NCBI GenBank assembly: GCA_037176845.1
Contig: JAYKXP010000014.1
Coordinates: forward strand, 248,001 to 312,000
DNA length: 64,000 nucleotides
From: Paramarasmius palmivorus
Lineage: Eukaryota; Basidiomycota; Agaricomycetes; Agaricales; Marasmiaceae
Reading direction: 5' to 3'
Of this stretch, positions 48,001 to 62,192 are shown piece by piece; positions within the stretch are counted from its first letter, which is position 1; the number at the start of each line of letters is the position of its first letter. The notes beneath the pieces were generated by a model. That model was not told the DNA's origin. It saw only the letters and a list, made by a program, of their open reading frames with translations, and searched no databases. A program made the position numbers and the translations under genes.

Positions 48001-48102
48001 TGGGGAAGAGAAGAGTTCACTTGTCTCTATAGGATGAGGGTACACGGCGAACTGGTGGGGGAGATACCAGCGCCCTACCCGCCACCTGAAGAGTCTCCGT
48101 GA
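45094..48102 (+). CDS. SUN-domain nuclear envelope protein (Sad1-like)
   Basis: This is an inner nuclear membrane component of the LINC complex that ties the nucleus to the cytoskeleton. The nucleoplasmic N-terminus (MSFAGTPLGQGRRLD) is long and disordered, with a Gln run, acidic EEEEEDDDDF and basic RRRRRKKKK. Hydrophobic segments LVFNFFSLGMAGFSVVAHIIG and YLFLAFTITSAWYLF form the membrane part. A coiled coil of about 150 residues (ADIAELNKRLQSIEAAL to EERVGSVEGG) precedes the C-terminal SUN domain: DFALYSGGARVIPSLTSATYE, GHCWPFAGTEGMLGVALA, VTIDHVAKEVAFDVRSAPREMEVWG and the end FTCLYRMRVHGE. Exons: 45094 to about 45220, 45275-46219 and 46271-48102. Confidence 0.92.
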
Positions 48103-48616
48103 AGGACGGTGCTTTAACGACTAGTAATGATTTTACCTTCTTTCTTAATCTCCACTGCGATGTTGTCTATCTTTAATTGTCTTTTTATTGCTTTCCTTTT
48201 TTCTTTTTGGTCTCATTTCTATCACTCAACGTCTATTTCTATTCCTCTTAATTCTCGCGAGTCAAGGTTACAGGTTTTCAATCTACTACGCTCTGCATAG
48301 CAATTTCCATTCTCTGGACCCTCACTCACACTCGTCGCATCTCGCTCATTGCAATGTATCATTTCCTGGTTTTGAAGCTAATTTTATCGTAGTCAACGTG
48401 TAGGAATTGATAGAACAATACAACTGGACAGGACTCGAAGAAAAGTAATCGTGCCTGGGTGGCTTCAGTGGCCTGGCACTGTCGTGGGAAGCGGGCAACA
48501 AAAATAATTATCGTCAGACTGTCATGATGGCTGGATTCAAGCTCGTTCTATCCTTCTTTCTTCCATCTGCCTCTCAACCCTAGACTCGAATCTCAATACC
48601 CACATACTCTATCAGC
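48103..48616. other. Intergenic region, 514 bp
   Basis: T-rich 3' end of the SUN-domain gene and promoter of the Sec14-like gene. The 71-codon frame at 48188 is low-complexity and unsupported. Confidence 0.45.
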
Positions 48617-49847
48617 ATGTCTAATACCGTCTTTGAACCAATCATCCCACCCACAGACAGTGTGCCTGTTCAACCACCCAAACTTACCCCAGACCAAGAA
48701 AGGATGCAAAAGGACGTCCAGGCCCACTTCACTAAACCGGAGTATGTTCTTCCTGGTACGGAGAAGGGTGAACTGATAGAAGAAGAGAAGTTTTGGTTGT
48801 CGTACGAATGTCAATTGAGGTATGTGAAGACTGACAGTCGCGTTCAGAGTATTCTTAGTCTCATATAGTTTTGACGTGACATTCCAGGTACCTTCGCGCA
48901 TCAAAGTGGAAACTGGATCACTGTATTCAACGTTTAGAAGCCACACTGAAATGGAGGAGGGAGTTTGGTGTATATACCCATGTCACGGCACCACATGTCG
49001 AGCCGGAGGTTTGCAACTATCGTTTGCTCGATTGTTCAGAAGTTCACATTCTGCTAGGCCGTTACAGGGAAGGAAATCCTGTATGGCTATGATAGTCATG
49101 GTCGTCCGGCATTATATATGATCCCCAGTCGTCAGAATACCAGGTATGTCCTACTCGCCACTTGGCCATCTGCGCAACTCGATTTAACCCTGTGCACAGC
49201 GAAGGAAAGCGTCAGATCGAGTTCGTTGTATGGATGCTAGAGCGTTCCATAGACCTGATGGATATCGGCGTAGAGTGGGTTTCTTAACATAATGATAAAC
49301 CACACCAACATGAATTGATGTTCCCGCTTTCAGATCTATCGCGCTTCTAATCAACTTTGCGGACAAGGCCAAAAATCCGTCTATGGGCACTGCTCGTACC
49401 GTTCTTTCCATTCTTCAGGACCACTACCCCGAAAGGCTAGGCAAAGCCCTCATCATCAACGTCCCGTTCCTTGTCAATATGTTTTTCAAGCTCATCACCC
49501 CCTTCATTGATCCAATCACAGTGGAGAAAATGAAGTTCAATCCTGATGCTGTCAAGGATGGTTTGTTTAAAGCCGACATGATCATGAAAGAAGGGTGGGG
49601 TGGCAGTCAAAATTTCAAATATGAACATGAGAAGTACTGGCCGAAGTTGATCGAGATCTGCGAAGCCAGGAGGTCAAAGTGGATAGAAAACTGGAGGAAG
49701 CTAGGCGGCACGATTGGCATACCGGAGTCTAGCTACAAGAAGAAGGACGATGTAGTCTCAGTTCAGCCGGTTCCTATCACTGATGAGAAGACTGTTATTG
49801 CCCAGCCTCCACCGGAGGTCTCGGTCGCTCAGGCTACAGCTATCTGA
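48617..49847 (+). CDS. Sec14-like phosphatidylinositol transfer protein (CRAL-TRIO, Pdr16-like)
   Basis: It exchanges phosphatidylinositol with a second lipid and links lipid supply to membrane signalling. Blocks: LTPDQERMQKDVQAHF and EKFWLSYECQLRYLRASKW (CRAL-TRIO-N helices), THVTAPHVEPE, KEILYGYDSHGRPALYM, RQIEFVVWMLERSIDLM, IALLINFADKAKNPSM, RTVLSILQDHYPERLGKALI and NVPFLVNMFFKLITPFIDP followed by ITVEKMKFN. This last motif (N.P..F......PFIDP.T..K) is typical of the Pdr16/Pdr17 subgroup. The tail QPPPEVSVAQATAI is disordered. About five introns in the first 750 bp. Confidence 0.88.
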
Positions 49848-49999
49848 GTGCAAACATCTGATGCTATTTGTTGCTTATACATCCATAGGATCCGGTAATG
49901 CATAGAGTTTGTGTACATGTGCACGACAGCAATTTCAACGAAAGCAAAACAGTATACATTAGATAACAATAAATACGTCCTTCAAAGTCCCCGAAAGAC

Positions 50000-51533
50000 T
50001 TAGCGCAAACCGAAATCTTCAATGTCGTTTTTGTCCCCCCAGAAATGTCTGATGGAAGGGATGGAGTTTGATGTCAATTGCATCAAGTGACTGTCGAGAA
50101 ACGAGCCCGCCTGCCACACCCCAATGTGGCGAAGGTGCCAGTCCGCGTACGAACGCTTCTGTACATCACTTGCGAATGTCTAGACGGTCGCGATGTCATC
50201 GTTAGAATATGCGAAGAGCAGTCACAAGGCAAACCGGAACTCACGGGTGATATATAGCCTACGTAGAGAGACAATGACCTTAAATCGGGAAGCATTTTTG
50301 CCGCACGGTCGAAGATGTCGATATTCAGCTCCCTGACATTGAGTCGCAAGGATTTGAGATGCGGCGGCAATGCGTCTATCACAAGAAGGACTTCTTCCGG
50401 TGACAAGTACCTGTCTCGCACTACCAAACCTTGTAACGTATTCGCGGATTGCCCGATACATGCTGTAAGAGCGCTGAATCCACCGGAAAGTACCGTAGGA
50501 TACAAATGTAAATCCTTGAGATTGTTGAAGCGCCATGCGGCCGTAGAAGAAAATGTCTTGGACATCCAGTCACTCAGCGGCTGTTCCGATGTCGTACTGA
50601 ACGCCAGAGGAGTGGTATTCAACCTCAGGACCAGGTGCTCGAGATGAGAGGAATGAGTGCCCAGGAACCTCGTCAGACCAGATGGATCGATCCTAAAGGT
50701 TTTCGGAAACGACGTTTGAAGGTTAAACTTCCTCAGTCGAGGGAAAGTTCCCAGCGCCAGGAAGAAGTCTGACAGATCAATGGTTCCCCATGACCACAGC
50801 GTCCAGACCTGAAGCTGGGATGCGAATCCGTTGACGAATGGTGCAATGTCCTGCAGCAAGGTCTCGGGATCCATCGGGTCAAATTGCAGTGGATTATCGA
50901 TGAGCTCCAGGAATAGCTCGGTGACCGATGGTAATGCGGGTGTTGAATGAATAATGGTTTTGAACGCCGAAGCATGGCCTCTCAACGAGAGCTTTCTGAG
51001 GTTGTGTCCAAACGCATTCCATGCCGTGCTCAGGAACGTATGCAGCTCCGGACTGGAGTGTGTTCCCCATGAGTGGCAGTCAATCGTGAAGCTATGTACG
51101 CTGGTCAACCCCGGCAATACGTCGATCAACATCTTTGTAGCCTGGTCCTCGGGTTTTGGTGGGGTACGACCGAGGGCATATTGGACGGCATGCCCAACGA
51201 TATCCAGCATGCTGGGAGATCTGATCCTCCCGTAATTGCGGAAATCAGGGCTCACTGTCAACTCGACAACTCTTTTGCAGACATGTGGGTCCCTGGATTA
51301 AATGGTGGTGTTTAGGTTCAGAGAATGAAGATTTTGAAGTCAGGAAGTACTCACGAAAGGCGAGCAAGATACTTGCTCGTTTTGGGATTGAGAGTCTGAA
51401 GCTCCACTCTCCTGTACCGCAAGTTCATTGCGATGTTGTAAAAGAAACTGTTGACTCCGAGGAGCTTCCTGAGAGCTTCCGGGGACAGGAACTCGACAAT
51501 GTGAAGCCATAATTCGACTGGTAAGAAGACCAT
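50000..51533 (-). CDS. F-box protein with leucine-rich-like region
   Basis: The start MVFLPVELWLHIVEFLSPEALRK is an F-box that would bind Skp1 in an SCF ubiquitin ligase. The rest is a series of Leu-rich strands and helices (LRKLSLRGHASAF, VTELFLELIDNP, LEHLVLRLNTTPL, LKDLHLYPTVLSGG, LKSLRLNVRELNID) characteristic of the large, fast-changing agaricomycete F-box set; its targets are unknown. After the last intron the protein ends WHLRHIGVWQAGSFLD, SIRHFWGDKNDIEDFGLR. Three exons. The ATG at 51533 is used, because the in-frame extension upstream begins with TTG. Confidence 0.8.
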
Positions 51534-51985
51534 AATGGAGAAGAGAGGAGAACTCGGTGAAAGGGAAGCCAAGGGACTTGTGAAGAAGGGAAAGCGATTG
51601 CTGCGAATTTATACTTTCGACGTGGTCACGGTGACCATGACTGACGCGCCGTCACAGCCACAATTCCTCAATCCGAGGATGATAAACCGCATTGTTCAGC
51701 CCGGTGCCAGATCTAACATGGGTACTCTCACACTAGGGGACCTGACATGTTTACTAAAAGAAAATCTGAATTCGATGATGTTCCAAGGAGAAATCAACAA
51801 GAAATAGTCCATCTGATCATCTCCTTCCCGTCCTATACCAAAAAGTCACACAACGTTCAAAACACGACATTCCGCGAAATCCGGTACTTCTCTTTCAGTG
51901 GATTTGCGGGCTAGTGCTTTCCGCAGGTATCGTCGAATCATTAACCTTCACGTCTATACACTGGTAGCCATACCAGTCGTATCAA
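51534..51985. other. Intergenic region, 452 bp
   Basis: It contains the F-box gene promoter and the 3' end of the Hsp70-like gene. No supported element is seen. Confidence 0.45.
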
Positions 51986-54900
51986 CTATTTCTTTTTCCC
52001 CTTCCCCTTCTTTTTACCCCCACCGCCGCCGCCTTTCTTCTTTGCCCCACCGCCTGCACCTCCTTTTGCATTGTTAGCGGGCTCTTCCTCCTCTTCCTCC
52101 TCTTTCACTTCTTCACCTTTGTCACCCTCTAGCTCCTTCGCAAGTTCCGCTGCCAAATCTGTGGACGCATCCGCATTTCCATTCTGCTCCGGCTCTTCCT
52201 TCTTTACCTCAGTCTCAGTAGAACCATTCGCTTCTATTGCGGTAGGCGTGTCCGTCGTTGCCACCTGTTCTTCTGTTGCTATTGCCTCAGATGTTGCGTC
52301 ACTGGTCTGAGGTGCAGGAGCTTCCGCCGATGTCTCCGTCACCTCAACTGACGTCGGTTGTGTTTTTGGTGAATTGACAACGGATGCAGCTTTCGGTGTC
52401 GATCCTTCAGGCTGGGATGACGTCGCCTCCCCGGTGATCTGTTCGGCGGTTTCTGCCTCTTTTTGTTCCTCGATTGTCGCCTCTTGATGCTCTTGATGTG
52501 CCATGTCACTTTCCTGTACCTGCGTTTCTTCTTTAGGGGGTCCCTCCTCGGGTAGAGATGGTGATGAAGGTTTAGGTGTCGACGCAGGGACTGGAGTTGA
52601 CGCCTGGAGAGGTGTCGCTGCTCTTGGTGTACCTGCCCTGGGGGTCGATATCTTCGGAGTCGGTGGTACCGTGGGAGGTCTGGAAGCCCTCGGAGTGGAT
52701 GCAGGCTTGGGAGTCGAGGGAGTAGTTACTGCACTAGTTTCTGGTTTCGGTGACCCAGGAGGCTTAGGTGATGATGTTCCTCCTGGGGACCTTGTACCTC
52801 CCCATCCAAATCCAGAACTAAATCTTGAGCCAAGACCTGAAGCAATGCCTCCCAATTGGCCCGATAAAAGTGATCCGGCTCCAGCTGTTGGGTCGGGGGA
52901 TGACAACAAATCGGACAGCGAACCGTTGGTGAGAGCGCCCATAGCATTGGATAGAATGCCCAAACCTTCACCGCTGGGACTCGCCGCGGAGATAGGTTGT
53001 GTTTGAGGATCGACTGCAACGTCATCTGGTAGTGATATTGGCGATATGACCGTAGATGGCGGCTTAGTCTCGGTAACACCAGCAGGGGCATCAGTTATCG
53101 GTGGCTGAGTATCGGTTATGGGGCTTGTCGAGGTAATGACTGCTTCTTCAGGAGGTACATCTACAGCTATAGTACTCGGCGTTGCAGCTGTAGCAGGTGT
53201 AGGTTGAATCACGTCTGCAGCCTCGATGGATCGCTCCAATGACTCTTCAACCGCAGGCGCAGGCGCAGGTGGAATCGAAGATTCCGCACTCGTCGTCAAT
53301 ACTGGCGGGTCCGTCGGTGCGGATGTTGATTCAATAGGCGGTGGTGGAGCCAGAGGCATCTCCTCGGCCACTGGTGCGACAGGCGTTTCAACCACTTTGG
53401 GTGATGCAGCTGGAGTAGATTTCTTGGACTTTATTGATCCCGCAACCGACCGAGCACTTTTCGATGTTGGCGATGCAACGACGCCTCCACTGGCATCCCA
53501 TACCGAAGAGAGAGCTTCGCCGAGTTTCGATGAACTACGTGTACTCGGACTTGTTATTTCCTCTGCGGTAGATGAAGCCCTGCTCTTCGATTTGGACTTT
53601 GATCTGCCTCTGAGGCTGTCGTTAACCGCGTTTGCCAGCTCTCTGGTGGGTGTCATGTTGGGAGACCGAGCTGTGGATGCTCGACTACTGAATGAGGTGT
53701 CAATTGGCGGTATAGGATCGACAGGTGGAGGTGGGGGTGCTGGGGCTGGGGCTGCTGCAGCAGCAGGTTGGCTGGGCGGCCCAACAACAGAAGCTCGTTT
53801 GCTGCTTGGCGCTGTGACCCCTGGCGTGTGGAATGAATCTCGCGACTGTGCACGGGATGGAGCTCGGGTAGATCCCTTTGTTGATTGGGCCATCGTATCG
53901 TCCTCTGGAATCCCGTCTGGTTCATCTTCGTCTGATCTATGGCCCCTCTCGTTGTAGATGATGGAGGCTGGGCCACTAAACTGTATGGTTAGTGGGGTAT
54001 TCAATGATCGGGATTCGAGATACGCACTATTTAGTTACACCCTTAAAAGGAGACGAACGTTAATCATTGACCGAATCAATCAGAAATAGAACACTGACAT
54101 TATCGACCCACTTGATTCGGCTTTTGAACTCAGTCAAACCAAAGTGAATCTCCACAGAGAACACGATATTCCAGTACGTCCTCCCATGCTTTCCCTTCTT
54201 GGGTTCTGCGCTACCGCTTAAGGGAGACAAGTCTGCTCTCACGAGACATAATGTAGAGAACTCCTCTGCAAAAGTTCCGTTAGCCTTTCATGAAGCCCCT
54301 GAGGGCATCTATCAGGACGCCTATACTGTCTTGGAGTGTATGGAAGCTACGACGATCATAGTCACGGATGGACGTAGGTCTGTCCGTGCCACGGTTGGGG
54401 TGCCATCACCTTCACACATTCCACGACAGCATTGTAGGCGACAAGAAGACTGCCCCCGAGAAATCAAAAACTTGCCATGATTTCTTAGAATCCATTTCGG
54501 AATGTGATCGCCCCCCCTGTAGCACCAAATTTCGACTTCAAATACCGAAAGTAAATTGAGGCTTGTGAGTTCCGTGCAGTATTTCCGAGTGAATACAGTC
54601 GATTCCTTCACTTTGACACCCTAACGGAAATGTAAGTGATCAATAGCATTGTTTCAAATTTTCAACTAGCAGCTTACCCTCGCCAGAATACAATCAAAGG
54701 CGTCGGGAAGTAGGCGCGGACCAGAGGGTAGCTCTGTTAACCTATCTTTGCGCATAACGTGCTCAACGTCCTCGGGATTATACTCGCGGAGATACTCGAC
54801 TCCATACATGAACTTCGAGACGCGTGCAGATACGTGATGGTCGCAGAAGAAACCAATGGCACCGTCTGCGACTGCCTTCGAACTGCGAAGATGTGCATTC

Positions 54901-56659
54901 TTAGCGTAAGCGAAGTGCGACTGTCGTTTTCGGACTCACGTTTGGCTATCAGGTCTGCTGACCGAAACCTTGTAAGGCGCTAGCCTTTCCTGAAGTTGAC
55001 TGAACAGCCAAGCACTTGCTGCATAACCTCCCACCAGGAACACCGACTAAGCGATAAAATAGATCAATCATGGGGACATGCCAATTTCAAATAGGGACCA
55101 CCTTTATCATGCCCGAGGAGGCGTTGATCTGCGCTTTAATGGCAGCAACAACACCTGGTAACATCCTTGAGCAGCTGCCTTAAACAGACTTTAAAGGCTT
55201 TGTACCTTGTATTGACGGCTCGAACAACTCTGCAACTTCTGCCCTGTGTCGGTACCGGTCAGTTCGGTGTTTACAAGCCATGGGAAAAAATAACATGCCC
55301 AGAAAGCCTTAACTGCCCACTCCGAATTCCGACAGAGAGATCTTTATCCAGAGGTGAGCCAAAAACGATAAACTGAGGGTCATTCTTATTCCGAAATAAG
55401 CGTTTGGTTGTTTCATCGAAGCGCTTGGTTATGTGATCGAGAGCATCTGGTGTCCCGTATTTAGAGTTCTTGAGCTTTTCTGCGGGAATTCTCCTACTTA
55501 GCACCGCGGGTCAGGCCTCAAGCGACACGGTACGTACCTTCAAAGAGAACTCTAGCCCGCCTGCTCACAAACACCGATCCCGCGAAGATGCCTGTAAAAT
55601 CCACGGTCAACTATCCAATGACTTTTGACAACTTCGGGAGAAAGGCGAACAGTCGGGTGGTGCAATTTCTTCGATGACCAGCGGATGTTGTGAACGGATT
55701 GTATACGCGCTGATATCACAAGTACCGCCCCCTGCATCTACCACGAGAAACCCTGATTTTGAGCGGTCCTAACAATAGATTGTCATCAGAACACCACGAC
55801 AAACGAGCGGGAACGAGTTGCATACCGAGAGCACATCATTTGCCAAACCGGACAAAACGCATGCTTCGAATGAAGCTTCTCCTTCCGACACGAACCATAT
55901 TCTAGCTTTACCTTCCGGTGTGTCGGGAATTAAACCGCCATGAACAGCCGCCCTCCGGATTTTTGCTTGTTGAGCCCCCTCCCAGCCATTTGGGTGTGAA
56001 AGGACGAACTGCAGGGTCGGCTCGACTTGCCTCCACAGAGAAGAGCCGTTTGCGTGAGTGTCCGATATAAAACTGCGGGTGCATTTAAACAAATATCCAA
56101 GGAAATCGCCAAACACAGTCACGGCAGTTTTGCCTGGGGGTAATGGGGGAAATCGTAATCCATTCTGCTCGAGCTTCATTGTTCGGGGTCTTAACCGTAG
56201 TTTAAAACTGTGGCAAGTATAAGGTCACGGTCAACAGAAACAAGGTACGCTACGCACAGTTCCACCTTGAGCCATTCTTCATCTTCAGCCAAAGAGGCAG
56301 TCGTTGAGTTCTCTGCCTCCGCTCCAGCAGACATTAATTGTCCCTCCTTGTCATAATATAGTACTGTCGGTATTTTAGAGTTACCGGCCTGGTGCTCCTG
56401 GCCGGGGAATCTGTTGTGCAGGACGTTGAGACCATGGTGGTGAAGAAAAGAGTTCGATTACACACCGCGTAACTCCATGTATCTTGGGTATCTCTCCTGG
56501 TTCCAGTATCGCGTATGATACCTACCAATACTAGTTAGAAGAAAGCTCCGTTCTTTTCCAAGAATCGGTATTCACACCACTAAAAGTTGTTCCAATGTCT
56601 AAAGCAATTACCAAGGACCGCGTCGCGCCTGTATAGGGTTTCCTGTCCGAAGTCTTCAT
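51986..56659 (-). CDS. HSPA12-type Hsp70-like ATPase with a 660-residue disordered tail
   Basis: The N-terminal part is an actin-like Hsp70 ATPase of the HSPA12 type, which mushrooms have in many copies: SLVIALDIGTTFSGVSYAIL (phosphate loop 1), EIPKIHGVTRFPGQEH, SKIPTVLYYDKEG, THANGSSLWRQVEPTLQFVL, SHPNGWEGAQQAKIRRAA, GFLVVDAGGGTCDISAY (loop 2), GSVFVSRRAR, SVFLVGGYAASAWLFSQL (adenosine site), and GLTEFKSRIKWVDNGVTK. It lacks the peptide-binding domain of true Hsp70. The last intron (53976-54027) joins it in frame (K, then YGPASIIYNERG) to an open exon of about 660 codons (53975-51986) rich in Ser, Thr, Pro, Ala and Glu, ending with Gly- and Lys-only runs. The long tail is unusual for the family. 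Confidence 0.82.
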
Positions 56660-57078
56660 CCCAGCGTAGATTGTGGTAGAGAATAGAGATGGAAATTAGA
56701 TATTCGAAAGATAAAGGTCGGTATCAAATCTGCTGCGACGAAAAGGGCATGTCCTGTGGTCGAAGCAATCTAACTTTGAGCAAAACAACTTCTCAAAGGT
56801 TCAAGGGCGAATCGGGCATGGGCAGTGAATATACCTCGCGTATAACATGCACTAACACGCAGTTTCCATGCAAGGGTGACGCAGGCCTTACACTGGTTCG
56901 GCAACGCGTCCGCAACGAGGCAGCCTCGTGGTGGTGGCAAGAGTGGGGGAGTAGAGAATTACATATTTATCCTTTCTGATAGAACCTCTTTCCCTCAGTA
57001 TCAAAGCCACTGTACGGGGCAAAAAGTACTGATTATCGCGTCGTCCCTGTATCTGTTTGGTGTTGTCATTGCTCGGAA
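56660..57078. other. Divergent promoter region, 419 bp
   Basis: This lies between the Hsp70-like gene and the coiled-coil gene. A 96-codon frame at 56689 is unsupported. No clear heat-shock element was recognised. Confidence 0.45.
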
Positions 57079-58550
57079 ATGCTGCCCGTCGCTAACTTTG
57101 ACCTCAGAGAGCTCGCGACTGCGACTGTCGGGTTCATCACACAGAGCCTTCGGTCTCCTACATCTTCGACGCAGTCTGTAGCCGACTCGGACGAGGACAA
57201 GTCCCTTGACTCTCCCACCAACGACCTGTCAAAGGAGCGCGCTTCGTTACGTCAAAAATTCGACCCCGGCGCCGACAGTCGGCAAAACATATGCGGTTAC
57301 AACTCTACATTGGGCTTCACATTTCCGTCGATGCGTAGAGAATTCGATGAGACGAAGAGGGAGCTATCTCGGACAAAGCTGGAGGTAGCGAAGTTGCAGG
57401 ATCGATGCAAGCTTCTGGAGAAGACATTGGCAGAGACGAGGGAAATTGTAAGGATGAGAGAAGAAGAACTGGAGAGGATTAGGAACGAGAAGCGGGAAGA
57501 TGGTGGCCATGGTTCGTCAAGGGCCTTGGCAATAGAAAGGCGGTATAGCAACAGCAGCAGCGACGACACCGAGCACCTTTACTCTGAAGACTATGCTCGA
57601 CTCAAAACAACGGAGGTGTTCATGACTCGCACAGACAGTTGGTCAGGAGCACAGGTCCTCCAAGCCATTCAGGATCTCAACTCGGAGATTCTCCAGTTTT
57701 CTGCGGCTGCCACAGATCTGTGCACCTTTAGCAAAAACAACTCAACGCCTACCAAAGTGGTCGCACAGGCGACACAGGATACCGTCGCGAGACTAGGACC
57801 AAACCTGGTGAAGATAATCTCGGGAAGAGACCACTCTCAGGACCCCATCCTTGTCCAGCTGGCTCTCCAGGGCTGTATCTCAACGTGCGTCGCACGAGCA
57901 TTGTCAGTATTCTGCATGGGGTACCCAACAAAAGCAGACAATGTTTTGACGCAAATATACTCGCACATCTATGCTTCTGGTGAGTGCATTTCGGTGCTCA
58001 AGCGATAGCTGGCTGAACACACACCCCAGAACCCCAACCGACGTCATCGAAGTGGAGGGCATTAGCTCACCGCTATATTCATTCCATGTATCCATATCTC
58101 GACGATTATTCGGCCAACGAGCTGGCAGAAACCATGTACCGATGGTCAGCGGACATTCTCGTCGTTGCCGGGGGTCAGAACGATAAAACTTCATTGACCT
58201 CGAGGGATGGCCTTCGAGCGCGGTTCGGAGAACAAATACGGCGAATAACGAGGACAACTTGCAAATTGGCACAGGTGACCAAGGAGGAGATAATGTCAAC
58301 ATGCTTCGAGGTTGTGGCGATAGAGCACAGCGATACTTTTGATTCACGGAGAATGTGCGACTCATTTTCAGAGTATGGGACATCGAAAGGAGCTATCGTG
58401 ACCACGACGGAGCTTGGGTTGCAATGTAGGACGCGGAAAGGAGTGACATTCAATGATTCGGGGTCGATAGACGGAGGAACAGAGATTCGACAATTACTAC
58501 TGCCAAAGGTTGTACTTGATTCTGTATTGGACTTTGTGGACCCACGATAG
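57079..58550 (+). CDS. Uncharacterised coiled-coil protein
   Basis: I do not recognise a named family. Two exons (57079-57979, then from 58030 to 58550) give about 473 residues. The N-terminus is MLPVANFDLRELATATVGF. A coiled coil spans about residues 80-150 (RREFDETKRELSRTKLEVAK, then LQDRCKLLEKTLAETREIV). Next is a helical domain: SWSGAQVLQAIQDLNSEILQF, GPNLVKIISGRDHSQDPIL, ALQGCISTCVARALSVF and EPQPTSSKWRALAHRYIH. This layout is one I associate with proteins conserved across agaricomycetes. A cytoskeletal or membrane-adaptor role is possible but not shown. Confidence 0.65.
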
Positions 58551-58919
58551 TAGATGACCTTCCGACGACCATAATGACTTGTAATATCTGTAATGCTAGA
58601 GTTGATGAATGATAGGTTCTCATGTATTGACACACCTTGATTGAGTTATTCAGGAATTGCGGCGGTCTGTCCGTATGTGAACCAGTGAAAAAGGAGGTTT
58701 CTAGACAAGGTGTGCATGTCGAATGTTTTTGTACTCAATTCGGGTATGAGAGCCGAAGACAGGCTATGGTCGGGCTATGGTTAGGGCTCTGCGTTCAGGT
58801 TTTTGGATTCGTCACCAGAACTAGTGGTCTAGACCCAGAATTCGTGATGTCCAGGAAGGTGATTCATTACAAACTGTGACTAAAGTGCAGAGGTCGAATA
58901 TACAGTATACAATTCTCGC
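58551..58919. other. Convergent intergenic region, 369 bp
   Basis: 3' ends of the coiled-coil and Rpt2 genes. An 80-codon frame at 58637 is unsupported. Confidence 0.45.
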
Positions 58920-60527
<1,608 letters not shown>

Positions 60528-60686
60528 ATTTGCAAAATAGCAGAAGGTGAAAGTGAAAGTGTTGGTAGACGTGAATTGGGCGACGCGTCAGTGTTCCCGA
60601 TTCGTAAGAAACCCTAACCTTAATTTGATTCCCTTTCCAGGGCTGGGGCCAGCGCGTGCCACGACGCCAACACATCTGCCAGAACC

Positions 60687-61915
60687 ATGTCGGTTACAAC
60701 GCCTCTTACAGCAAACTCACAATTCATTCAAGCAGGTGAGGAATAAGTAATTGATTATATATTCTACTGAACTTTGCTCGTAGATGATGACGATGACTTT
60801 GACGAGGAAAACATTCCAGGCTTCGCCCATCCTTCTATGGGACCGCAATCACCTCAACCTGACAAGGGTAAAAACCGTGTGAGGGAACCAGAACAGCTTG
60901 CTCAACCAAACGGAACTTCAAGCTCGGGCCTGTCGGGAAATATAGGAAGTTCATCGAGCGGTCCTTCTCGACCAGCGCGACAAACAGTAGGAGGTATTCA
61001 GGTGGAGACGCGGTACGACCCATCGCTCTCAAATAGTCAATACCAAGCTCACTCCCAGACGCAGCTATTCTGGAGTTGATACTCTCGATGAACCTGTTTC
61101 GACTACGATCGTAAATGCACCATCCATCCTCAAACCAAGACCCCGCAGCTCACTTCGTTCCTAGGCTCGCGACCTTCTATCCATATATTCGAAACTAATT
61201 CAAGTCACGTACCCTCGCCGGTCTAGTGGTCGCGAAGTGCTCAGAGACTGGGATTTATGGGGACCGCTCATACTGTGTTTACTATTGGGGATTATGCTGA
61301 GCGTTAATGTGCGTAGTTTTGAGTGCTCAGGAGGAAACTCAAGCCTGACTGCTCTGCAGGCGCCTTCAGAACAGTCCCTCAATGTATTCTCTAGTGTTGT
61401 GGTAATATGCTCGGTTGGTGCGTTGACTGTGACGATCCAAGCTAAGGTACGGAGGCCTATTTACTATTAGTTCGGTATGTTAATGAGACAATTCATCTAG
61501 CTTCTGGGCGGAAGAGTGTACGTCGCGTGTCATCCCTTTCTTTATCAATTCGTTGACATTCTCCATAGATCGTTTTTCCAGGGCTTGTGTGTTTTGGGTT
61601 ATTGCATAGCGCCTTTGGATATTGCCGCTCTGATCTCATGCTTTGTCCGGAGAATATACATACGAGCCCCAATAGCTCTTCTGTGTTTTGCTTGGTCGAT
61701 ATGGGGTAGGCACTTCGATATTACTATATGCAGTTTCTGATCCTCGCAGCCGCCGTCAATTTCTTGGATGGAACACAGATAGAACCTCAGCGTATATTAC
61801 TCGCTGTTTACCCGCTTGTGTAAGTCTTCGTCTCCTTTATCATGGAATACGAACATTGACTAGGGACATCAGGTTGTTCTACTTTATCCTTGCATGGATG
61901 ATTCTTATCCAATGA
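60687..61915 (+). CDS. YIPF6/Yip4-like Golgi membrane protein
   Basis: This Yip1-domain protein of the Golgi binds Rab GTPases and helps membrane traffic. The cytosolic N-terminus starts MSVTTPLTANSQFIQADDDDD. It is followed by GVDTLDEPVSTTI, ARDLLSIYSKLIQVTYP, REVLRDWDLWGPLILCLLLG (signature DWDLWGPL), SVVVICSVGALTVTIQAKLLGG, SFFQGLCVLGYCIAPLDIAA, PIALLCFAWSIWASVNFLDGT and LFYFILAWMILIQ. It has five membrane segments, as in human YIPF6. Seven or so introns. It is divergent from Rpt2 with 159 bp between start codons. Confidence 0.9.
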
Positions 61916-62192
61916 TTGGTAGGAAATATGGATATTCGGAGACCCAAAATCATGTAACTCAAACTGTGTTGGATCCACAGTTAAATTATGTTTGCTTCAG
62001 GAATATAGTTTTCTTTGCAAAGAAGGAGCACCAACGACGGAACAGAGGGGAAACGCCTTGCAGAAGTGCAAATCTTTGCAGCCTCGAATAACCAGTGAAA
62101 CGACTGCTGTCAGCGCATTCTGACTCTGAGATCTGGGTCCAGATTCCTACCACGTGATATTGGGGCGCTTATCATAATAATAACGAGCGCCA
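61916..62192. other. Intergenic region, 277 bp
   Basis: 3' end of the YIPF6-like gene and promoter of the APH gene. A CACGTG-like CCACGTGATA occurs at about 62150. Nothing else is seen. Confidence 0.4.

Noticed and set aside
53226..53957. 243-codon plus-strand frame
   Set aside because: It lies antisense to the low-complexity Hsp70 tail and mirrors its repeat composition; it has no family resemblance.
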